In this document: positions 26,152 through 33,150 of the stretch, in pieces
Position numbering within the stretch: the first letter of the stretch is position 1
Layout of the letters: each line of letters starts with the position of its first letter
Notes under the pieces: generated by a model
Database searches by the model: none
Told to the model about the DNA's origin: nothing
The model's input: the letters and a program-made list of their open reading frames with translations, nothing else
Assembly: GCA_900107575.1 (NCBI GenBank)
Contig: FNQX01000011.1
Location: forward strand, 44,236-108,235
Length of the DNA stretch: 64,000 bases
Source: Lachnospiraceae bacterium NK3A20
GTDB lineage: Bacteria; Bacillota; Clostridia; Lachnospirales; Lachnospiraceae
Direction: 5' to 3'
Program-made: the position numbers and the translations under genes

Positions 26152-26175
26152 ACTCACGAAAATACTCACGAAAAT
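26152..26175. repeat. Integrase arm-type repeats, left end
   Basis: Two tandem copies of ACTCACGAAAAT lie 133 bp inside attL. The same motif is tandemly repeated at 58897-58920 near attR. The arrangement fits arm sites of a tyrosine recombinase. Nothing else is visible between 26,081 and 26,315. Confidence 0.7.
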
Positions 26176-26315
26176 GCACCGATTTTTGCGCCGAAAAAGC
26201 TCTGGTTGCAACGGGTTGCAGCTAAGGTAGAAAATAAAATATCTGCTGGATATTTCCGGCAAAAAAAGAGAAGACAATGCAATCTGTCTCCTGCTTTTTA
26301 ATGTCCCCCAAACAC

Positions 26316-27011
26316 TTATTTATCTCTTGATCCTATGTATCTCTTCCACTCGTCGGGATGGCTTGCCTTGTACCACTCCAGAAAGCCACCAAACACTTTC
26401 TTTTCTGCCTCTTTCCTTGCCTCGATTGCATCCTCAATCTCGTCATAGCTTCCAAGGTGATATTGGTGCCTCCGGAAGTAGATGTAAGCCCGGTACCTTC
26501 CGGATTTCATCTTTGAAACGCCCTTGTGCCCCGTGGTCGAATTTGAGTTAGTTTTTCGATTGTGGATGGCGGCCACATCCGTGCCCCCGGTTATGAGCTT
26601 TTTATGTATGTCTAGCCCGGCATAAAGGTTTTCCTTGGCACACTGTGCACACGTCTTTATGCCAGAGTATAGCAAACGGCTGTACGTGGTTACGATCTCT
26701 CGCCCGCATTTGTGACACAGGCACCTCGCAAGGGCTGCCCCGCGGACGCCCTGCCCAGCGAAGCCAAGAACCTCGAGATAGCCGAAGCGCTTGCCGGTAT
26801 ACGGTTTGTATCGATCGACGATCGTGTCCCTGGCACGGCAATCGGGGCAGCCACTGCTGTACTTCAAAAGGTTCTGGCCGCTTGTGGTGTAGGTCTTCCC
26901 GCAGCGCAGGCACTGGACGGTGTATTTCCTGGGCTTGTCCTGGAAGATCCCGATCACCTTAAGGGATCCATAGATCTCTCCAATCTCAATTTTCCTCTGC
27001 TTCTGACGCAT
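26316..27011 (-). CDS. Zinc-ribbon and AP2-like DNA-binding protein
   Basis: A 231-aa protein with two Cys4 zinc-ribbon-like units (CLRCGKTY..GCPDCRA, about 34-62, and CLCHKCGRE..KTCAQC, about 95-122). A C-terminal AP2/integrase-like fold follows (GHKGVSKMKSGRYRAYIYF with YHLGSYDEIEDAIEAR). This layout is common in phage accessory proteins related to homing endonucleases, but no HNH catalytic triad is seen. It is the last gene of the lytic strand, beyond the endolysin, a common site for cargo. Its function is unknown. Confidence 0.65.
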   Translation of the reverse strand: MRQKQRKIEIGEIYGSLKVIGIFQDKPRKYTVQCLRCGKTYTTSGQNLLKYSSGCPDCRARDTIVDRYKPYTGKRFGYLEVLGFAGQGVRGAALARCLCHKCGREIVTTYSRLLYSGIKTCAQCAKENLYAGLDIHKKLITGGTDVAAIHNRKTNSNSTTGHKGVSKMKSGRYRAYIYFRRHQYHLGSYDEIEDAIEARKEAEKKVFGGFLEWYKASHPDEWKRYIGSRDK

Positions 27012-27092
27012 CTTACCGTAAAGGAAGGGAGGAAAAACCCTCCCTTGTGTTTTAGTTCTTTACCACTTAAGCCGTGGCAATCCATCCACACT

Positions 27093-27932
27093 CTAACACC
27101 TTATCAACCGTAAGGCTGTTGATGATATTAAAAGCTCATTTACCCTTTGCTGTACCTGCGCAGGATCATACCCAGCCTTCCTGATGGCTGCTGTCCTTAC
27201 GTCGCCGTTCCCCCACTTTCCGCGGATTACCTCTCGTGCAACCTTGTCGATGGACTTCCTTTCCTTGTATGCCTCGATCAGAGCCGCTTTTGACTGTGAT
27301 CCGTACTCTCCGTCTACAATCAGCCCCTTTGCCCTTTGGAAGGCTGTGAGGGCATTGTATGTGTCCGGACCGAAGTCCCCATCTGCCCCGGCCCTTCCAC
27401 ATGGGTACCCGCAAAAGATCAGCATCGCCTGTATTGCCTTTACCGCATCCCCCGCAGAGCCTTTACGGAGTACCGGATCATTCTCTGCATATCTTAGGAC
27501 GTGTGTCCATGGGTAATTACGGTACGACCTGATTAAAAATTCATGTCCTGTCTGGTCCCCAGGCGCCCCGCCTGTGGCCTTGCCTTTTTCATTGATGGAT
27601 GCCTCCACTTCCTTTCCATCCCCACAGTACATAGCCGTGTGATGGGCCGTGTTGAGAAGCACATCTCCCCGCTTTAGCCCGGCCCCGGTCAGCCGGTTCA
27701 CACGGCTTGTGATGACTTTAAAGCCGCATTTTTTAAAGATATTGAGCATATTCCCTGTATAGGTCGCACCCCTGCTCTTTACCGGGACCCCTGCACTCTG
27801 CCATGCTGTAATCACTGCCGATGAGCAGTCATAGTCTCCCTTTTCTCCCCATCGGTACATCTGGTCATACCCGTGGGCGTTGTCATTCGCGTGGCTTTCC
27901 ATCCATAGGACGGCCTTTTCTATCGTCGTCAT
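27093..27932 (-). CDS. Endolysin: NlpC/P60-like peptidase, peptidoglycan-binding and Cpl-7 domains
   Basis: A 279-aa lysin for host wall degradation. The N-terminal domain (1-150) has the cysteine in YDCSSAVITAWQSAGVP and the histidine in NTAHHTAMYCGDG, as in NlpC/P60 or CHAP-like amidases. Residues 158-215 form a PG_binding_1 domain (VKAIQAMLIFCGY, DGDFGPDTYNALTAFQ). Residues 228-268 form a CW_7/Cpl-7 repeat (VIRGKWGNGDVR, AGYDPAQVQQRVNEL). No signal peptide is present, so the holin releases it. It overlaps the holin gene by 4 bp. Confidence 0.9.
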   Translation of the reverse strand: MTTIEKAVLWMESHANDNAHGYDQMYRWGEKGDYDCSSAVITAWQSAGVPVKSRGATYTGNMLNIFKKCGFKVITSRVNRLTGAGLKRGDVLLNTAHHTAMYCGDGKEVEASINEKGKATGGAPGDQTGHEFLIRSYRNYPWTHVLRYAENDPVLRKGSAGDAVKAIQAMLIFCGYPCGRAGADGDFGPDTYNALTAFQRAKGLIVDGEYGSQSKAALIEAYKERKSIDKVAREVIRGKWGNGDVRTAAIRKAGYDPAQVQQRVNELLISSTALRLIRC

Positions 27933-28252
27933 GCCTTCTCCCTACCCCCCAGTTTCATCTCTTTTACAGCCGATTCGATCAGGATGTCGACCTGCTCCGC
28001 GGTCAACGAGATCCCGTGGCCATTGCAAAACCTCGAAATATAGTCCAGGACAAACTTTTTTCGATCTGCCCCGTCCTTGTCCCACATGGTCTGCTGGGCC
28101 ATAAGGACGGCCGCCTCTACCCACTCCTCCACGGTTTCAAGTGTGTCCTTACTCATTCTTGCCCTGATCCAGGGGATCACAAAGGCAGCCACAAGTGCTG
28201 CACATAGCATCACTAAAAGCCTTACGATCTCAAAAACAGCATTACTCATCAT
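27929..28252 (-). CDS. Phage holin (LLH-like)
   Basis: A 107-aa protein with one N-terminal membrane helix (IVRLLVMLCAALVAAFVIPWI) and a long charged C-terminal domain (TVEEWVEAAVLMAQQ, LTAEQVDILIESAV). This is the layout of LLH-family holins. It forms membrane lesions to release the endolysin. The start overlaps the upstream small gene and the end overlaps the endolysin gene, so the lysis cassette is coupled. Confidence 0.85.
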   Translation of the reverse strand: MMSNAVFEIVRLLVMLCAALVAAFVIPWIRARMSKDTLETVEEWVEAAVLMAQQTMWDKDGADRKKFVLDYISRFCNGHGISLTAEQVDILIESAVKEMKLGGREKA

Positions 28253-28511
28253 CTAAACCTCCATCATCAATGTCATAGATTTCGAGTTCGTCATCCGGTT
28301 CCGGGGCGTCTCGTGACCGTTCCCGTTCGGCTTTCTGCCTCCCGGATTTGATCCAGGCCCCGCAGACCAGCTCCACCACACCTGGGGTGAGGATGCATCC
28401 CTCCAGCGTGGACGGCTCTACACCGAGCCTGATCCAGGCTATAAAAAAGGCAATGCTCCATCCTGTGATGTAAAGCATTGCCAGCACGATATACATATCC
28501 AGTTTTTTCAT
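28242..28511 (-). CDS. Small membrane protein of the lysis cassette
   Basis: An 89-aa protein with two hydrophobic segments (YIVLAMLYITGWSIAFFIAWI and a weaker one near 40-55) and an acidic tail. It overlaps the holin start by 11 bp and follows the XhlA-like gene by 1 bp. It may be a second holin or holin regulator. No family is recognised with confidence. Confidence 0.65.
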   Translation of the reverse strand: MKKLDMYIVLAMLYITGWSIAFFIAWIRLGVEPSTLEGCILTPGVVELVCGAWIKSGRQKAERERSRDAPEPDDELEIYDIDDGGLDDE

Positions 28512-28512
28512 C

Positions 28513-28824
28513 TTACAGCCCTACTTTTGAGAGACCGAAGCCCACAACCGCCGACACCAGGACAGTGATGACTGTTTTTACGACATCACCCCATCGTTTT
28601 CCGGGGATGTCCTCAATTGCTTTCAGCCTCTCCCCCTGCTCGGTCTGCTCTTTGGCCATCCCTTCCATGTTGACGGCCAAAACTTTTATACTGATCGTCA
28701 GCTCCGACAAGACCTTCTGTCCATTTTCAAGTGATGTCAGCCTGTGGTTCTGGCGGTTCTGCTCGTCATCGATCCTTTTGCAGTGCTCCTCATACTCTCT
28801 TCTCGTAATGCTGTCGTCCGTCAA
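28513..28824 (-). CDS. XhlA-like membrane-associated lysis protein
   Basis: A 103-aa protein with an N-terminal coiled coil (about 8-70) and a single C-terminal membrane helix (VVKTVITVLVSAVVGFGLSKV). This is the pattern of haemolysin XhlA, which works with holins in Bacillus prophages. It is the first gene after a terminator that closes the tail operon, so the lysis genes may rely on read-through or their own promoter. Confidence 0.75.
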   Translation of the reverse strand: MTDDSITRREYEEHCKRIDDEQNRQNHRLTSLENGQKVLSELTISIKVLAVNMEGMAKEQTEQGERLKAIEDIPGKRWGDVVKTVITVLVSAVVGFGLSKVGL

Positions 28825-28843
28825 GATGCTCTCCTCTCACTAA

Positions 28844-28866
28844 AAAGAGGAGCCGAAGCTCCTCTT
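28844..28866 (-). terminator. Terminator between tail and lysis modules
   Basis: On the minus strand AAGAGGAGC, a four-base loop TTCG and GCTCCTCTT are followed by TTTAG. It lies just after the stop of the tail protein gene (28869) and before the XhlA-like gene. Confidence 0.8.
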
Positions 28867-28868
28867 GA

Positions 28869-31490
28869 TCACACCAGTTTCTCGGTAAAGTTGTAATCCT
28901 CAAATTCGCCCTGCCACACCTTGCAAGATTTCAGTGTCATCCCGTAAGCGCCGTAGACGTCATTTCTGCCGATCTGGATGAGACTGTCACATACGCCTGC
29001 TGTCATACTCTGACGATGTAAAGCCAGCTTATAGGTGTCCTGGATTTTGACGTATATGTCAAGCTCCTTGCTCTCTGATATCGCTGCCAGCAGGCTGGCA
29101 TTTTGAAATACATCTGCCGATTCTCCTACATTCAGTGGTCCATGCCAGCCATCGCAGTATTCCCACCAGCCTGCTTTGCCGGTGCGCAGTGAAGGAATAT
29201 GCCAGAGGCCGCCAGCGCTGTAAAAGACTGTTCCATCCGACTCATTCGATATCGCATTAAAATCCCCGAACTCTACCTCGAAGAAGCACGGGAACGCCGG
29301 TATTCGAAAGAGCTCTGCATACTCCTTTGCATGCGCGATATGGATCCCTTCCCCGTCCTGGGTGGCACCATTGCAAAGCGCAGCCTTCACCCCGCTGATC
29401 GTATCGTTGAGCGACTTTGTGAAATCAAAGTCATATATCTGCCGGATGCTGTCGAATATGACACCTATCTTTCCGGCTGTTCCGGCCGCTACATCTTCCT
29501 TCATGAACCCCAGCGCCCACGAGTCCGGGTGCTGGTTATACGACTGTGCAGCTCGTGCTACATACCTTTTTATATTCGGTAGTGTCTTGCCGTCATAGTC
29601 ATAAAGCGCGCCATTGCAAAGGAATGCATCGGTAAATCCGATCTTTGCTCCTGCGATATTCGTAGTGCTGATGGTATGAGCCGTATTCGTGTCAATGTCG
29701 ATATAATACGTTCCATTTTTACAGCTGGATATGAGCTTCTTTTTATCCTGTGACAGATAAAAATCATTTCCCCCATCGCTGTTTCTGTCATTGGATGAGT
29801 CTATTGCCGTGACATTAAGATCTATCCCGACATCAACAATCGTGGCATTCCCGGCGTCCAGTGTCGCTCCATCCGATAGGTTTTCGAGGTCCCATATCAA
29901 AATGGATTTGTTGTAATCCGTCCCGGCTCTCCCCCGCCAGTAGAGTCTCTGATTGTAGCAGTAGTAAGTATTGCCCACGCCATAAAACCCATCTTTTGCA
30001 ATCATGGTGTCCGACAGCGAGAATCGTTTTGTGGCATTGCCGGAGAAATCAAAGACGGCTATCCCTGTTGGTTTGCAAAAACCTGGAGCCTGATAACGGT
30101 CATCATAGCTTAGCGCCACGAATGAATTGTCCGTGTATGTGAAAGGCTGTGTATAGCCCTTAAGTGCCAGCGGTGTAACGCTCTTCGCAGTTATATCGAA
30201 TACAAGGAAGTTATCATTATCCCCGGTTCCGGCGATGATCCTGTCGTACTGCTTCGGTAAAACAGGATTTGCCGTCTTGAGGTTGTTCGTGCCATAATAC
30301 GAATTTCCATGGAGTGTGATATCGCCCCATGCTTGCTGATCTACGATAAGATCTCCTGTTTCCGCATCGATGACGGACCAGCTTTTTGTGCCGCAGATAA
30401 GGATATACTTCCCATCAAAAATCGCATTTGTTGCAGGATTCCCCGTTTCAGTGTCTTTGCTTCCTCTGTTTCCGTCAGCGACTGTCTTTTTAAGGCCTCC
30501 TGTGTATATGTCATACTGATCTATCCAGCTTCGGTGATCGTTAGTTAGCCGCCATGCGTATATGTGGCTCCCATAGGCATACAGTACACTCGCTCCCGTG
30601 ATGGACTCGTAATTCGAGATTTGCATTCGGCAGGCGGCGTCCTCTCCGGCTTTCAGGTCCTGTAGTGCCACGGCTGTGATCTCGCGGGTTTCCTTTCCTC
30701 CTCCCCCCGCGACATTGACCGTCACCCTGGAGTAGCCATCTGCCATGATCTTTTTGGCCTCGTCATAGTACTCCTTCGCAGGATCATAGACGCCGTTTTC
30801 AGTGATGGTCTTCTCGATCAGGTGGCTACCTGATACATCAGCGATAACTTTATTGTAATATTCTCCGTTCGGCGGCTCATACGTTCCATTTTCCCTGATT
30901 TCCAGTGCCTCGGCCTTAACCTCATCCTCCGGTTTCATTGTACCGATGGCATTTTCCAGATCTGCCGATGAAAACGTTTTGCCCGCACGCACATCGGCCG
31001 GCGTTGCATTGCCTGCGGGGTTCCTAAAAGGGTGAAATGTTCCGTCAATCGCGTATCCGTATCGTTCTGTATCCGGATCATAAGCGAACAGAAAATCCTT
31101 TCCATTCGCGCTCATGTGTTCCAACATAGAACCAACGCTTATCTTTTTAATGTTGGTCATCGGATCCAGCGTGTCGCCGCTTTTGATGGCAACTACCACG
31201 CGGTACAGTGATCCTAGATGCGTCATGAAGGCGCCAACCGGATAATTGATGGAGCTGGTGTCCGCATCCTCCTGAGTCGCAAACGATGCGGCAAAGCCGT
31301 CTATCACGTCGCCGATCCGATTTTCAAGGTCATTCATGTTATCCGCTGACCATGAATCACCTTCGGCCAATATTTCCCCTTCGTACCTCTCGACCGTGTA
31401 AATCTTCTCATTGCCTTCTTCATCAATTAGTTTTCTTCTGCCCGGATACTCACTTATGCGGTCGATCCAATCTCTTTTTACAAAGCTCAT
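28869..31490 (-). CDS. Tail fibre/receptor-binding protein with propeller-like middle
   Basis: An 873-aa tail-tip protein. The N-terminal ~70 residues (MSFVKRDWIDRISEYPGR, WSADNMNDLENRIGD) are an attachment module seen in many Firmicutes phage tail proteins. Residues 190-270 hold two repeats built on EITENGTYxP-like strands (REN-GTYEPPNGEYYNKVI, TENGVYDPAKEYYDEA). The middle (280-680) resembles a beta propeller with repeated blades. The C-terminal ~170 residues look like a concanavalin-like lectin domain. It likely binds host surface glycans. Confidence 0.78.
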   Translation of the reverse strand: MSFVKRDWIDRISEYPGRRKLIDEEGNEKIYTVERYEGEILAEGDSWSADNMNDLENRIGDVIDGFAASFATQEDADTSSINYPVGAFMTHLGSLYRVVVAIKSGDTLDPMTNIKKISVGSMLEHMSANGKDFLFAYDPDTERYGYAIDGTFHPFRNPAGNATPADVRAGKTFSSADLENAIGTMKPEDEVKAEALEIRENGTYEPPNGEYYNKVIADVSGSHLIEKTITENGVYDPAKEYYDEAKKIMADGYSRVTVNVAGGGGKETREITAVALQDLKAGEDAACRMQISNYESITGASVLYAYGSHIYAWRLTNDHRSWIDQYDIYTGGLKKTVADGNRGSKDTETGNPATNAIFDGKYILICGTKSWSVIDAETGDLIVDQQAWGDITLHGNSYYGTNNLKTANPVLPKQYDRIIAGTGDNDNFLVFDITAKSVTPLALKGYTQPFTYTDNSFVALSYDDRYQAPGFCKPTGIAVFDFSGNATKRFSLSDTMIAKDGFYGVGNTYYCYNQRLYWRGRAGTDYNKSILIWDLENLSDGATLDAGNATIVDVGIDLNVTAIDSSNDRNSDGGNDFYLSQDKKKLISSCKNGTYYIDIDTNTAHTISTTNIAGAKIGFTDAFLCNGALYDYDGKTLPNIKRYVARAAQSYNQHPDSWALGFMKEDVAAGTAGKIGVIFDSIRQIYDFDFTKSLNDTISGVKAALCNGATQDGEGIHIAHAKEYAELFRIPAFPCFFEVEFGDFNAISNESDGTVFYSAGGLWHIPSLRTGKAGWWEYCDGWHGPLNVGESADVFQNASLLAAISESKELDIYVKIQDTYKLALHRQSMTAGVCDSLIQIGRNDVYGAYGMTLKSCKVWQGEFEDYNFTEKLV

Positions 31491-31503
31491 TCCTGCCTCC
31501 TGC

Positions 31504-32754
31504 TTAGATAATAATGTTCTCTTTTGTCTTGATGTCGTCCGGCATAAAGTAGGCTTCGGTCATAACTTTGTTGTATCCTCGGCACTTTGCCTGTGCTATA
31601 TACCCGCCGGCAAGATCTATGGTCTGCTCATAGATCAGCGTTGCTGACATATATCCCTTCACATCCTGTATTCCTACCCAGCCGCCGATCCTCTCTGTCT
31701 CCGGGAAATAGGAGAGTTCAACCTTCTGTCTTAGTCCGTAAAATGACAGCAGCTGCCTGGCAATTCTCTCGCATAACGTAGAGTTGATCAGAGAGAAGCT
31801 GTAGTTCTTTGTCTCCCCCTTTTCTCCCTGACTGCTTTCCTGTGTCTGATAGAGCATTGAGGAGGATGTTGCCTTGTACTGATGGCCCGTGATGATGCAT
31901 TCTGTCTCCGAGTTTACGTTGACAACGGCATAGTTTGTATGCTCTTCTTCGATGCTGCACCCTGATGCCGTCAGGCCCGGCGCGAACGGCTGTGAGAACT
32001 CTATCCGGTGTTTCCCCTTGGTCAGAGTTCCTGTGTATGCCTTTGTCTCACTGTTATCATACGCATATGCTGAAAATGATATCTTGATCCCGGATACATA
32101 AGAATCATGTGAAACTTTTGTTTTTCCCATGATCTTGCGCTCCGGCTTGATGTAGCTTGTGATATGCCGCATCGGTGTGTGTATCCGAATGCTCCCCTCC
32201 TGCGTCCTTTCTGCGACGGCTCCCACAGCTGCACATACCTCCCGCAAGGCAGATCGGCAGGATTGTATCTTGAGATGTCCACTCAGCCGGATATCGGCTA
32301 TGTCTGCATCTATGCTGTATCCCGTGATGCCGGCGGCTGACATGATCTCGTCAACGATATCCTTTGCACGGATGCTGCTGTAGATTTTTCCATCGAGAAA
32401 AACGAAGCTGTCGAGCAGTCCTATGACATCCTGGCACTCAAATTTTGCCTCATTGGAGTCAAAGGACCATTCTTTCAGGTAGAATGTCCCAAAATCAATG
32501 AGGTTGCCGTCCTTATATTCTGATACCGTGACCGGCTGATTGACCCTCAATTCCTTCCACATGCCGGAAGTGTTTGCGAGATTGAACTCGTCATTGGGAT
32601 CCAGTATCGTGAGTGATACTACCGATGCCGGAAGAGCCGACAGTGATTCGTCGATCTCTTCTGTGATCTTTGCCTCTTTGATCTGATCATCTTCCCATGA
32701 CAGGATCCTGTCTCCCAGATTTATGGCAGCCTTTGCGTAAGTTACAGGCATCAT
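31504..32754 (-). CDS. Phage tail/baseplate protein (Tal-like position)
   Basis: A 416-aa protein after the distal tail gene, where Tal or gp27-like hub proteins are encoded. It begins MMPVTYAKAAINLGDRIL and has beta-rich hub-like segments (FYLKEWSFDSNEAKFECQD, VGAVAERTQEGSIRI). The ATG at 32754 overlaps the upstream stop and has GAAGAGGG before it. A 13-codon upstream extension is unlikely. No lytic domain is seen. It probably forms the tail-tip hub. Confidence 0.75.
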   Translation of the reverse strand: MMPVTYAKAAINLGDRILSWEDDQIKEAKITEEIDESLSALPASVVSLTILDPNDEFNLANTSGMWKELRVNQPVTVSEYKDGNLIDFGTFYLKEWSFDSNEAKFECQDVIGLLDSFVFLDGKIYSSIRAKDIVDEIMSAAGITGYSIDADIADIRLSGHLKIQSCRSALREVCAAVGAVAERTQEGSIRIHTPMRHITSYIKPERKIMGKTKVSHDSYVSGIKISFSAYAYDNSETKAYTGTLTKGKHRIEFSQPFAPGLTASGCSIEEEHTNYAVVNVNSETECIITGHQYKATSSSMLYQTQESSQGEKGETKNYSFSLINSTLCERIARQLLSFYGLRQKVELSYFPETERIGGWVGIQDVKGYMSATLIYEQTIDLAGGYIAQAKCRGYNKVMTEAYFMPDDIKTKENIII

Positions 32755-33146
32755 TCCCTCTTCCTTGCAAGCTCTTTGGCGACAAACTTGCACTTTAGAT
32801 TTTTGAATTCCGCTTTTTCGGTGTAAATCTTTCTGTACTCATCTGACAGGCTGGCCACATACGCCGAAAAATTATACGTCCCATGTGCATCCGGAAGTGA
32901 GATTTTATGGAAATCCATCGCCTCGCTGAGTTTGGCCCACAGTCTCTGATGTGTATCCGTGTCCATGTATCCAAAGGACATCTCGTAGTTGTAATACACG
33001 CCGATCGGCTCCCTGTGCAGAGTGCCATCTTCTGTCGTTACCACATACTTATCCAGGAAGCTTCCTGTCCGATCGATCGACAGTATGGGAACATCAAAAA
33101 ATTCTCCGTCAATACTGATTCCCTGTGTGAATCCCTTTTCTGTCAT
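32751..33146 (-). CDS. Distal tail (Dit-like) protein
   Basis: A 131-aa protein in the position of Dit, directly after the tape measure gene. It starts MTEKGFTQGISIDGEFFDVP, with the beta-rich N-terminal pattern of tail ring proteins. The ATG at 33146 has GGGAGG upstream; 32 further open codons overlap the tape measure gene. It probably forms the ring linking tail tube and tip. It is shorter than typical two-domain Dit proteins, so it may be a single-domain form. Confidence 0.7.
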   Translation of the reverse strand: MTEKGFTQGISIDGEFFDVPILSIDRTGSFLDKYVVTTEDGTLHREPIGVYYNYEMSFGYMDTDTHQRLWAKLSEAMDFHKISLPDAHGTYNFSAYVASLSDEYRKIYTEKAEFKNLKCKFVAKELARKRE

Positions 33147-33150
33147 AAAA

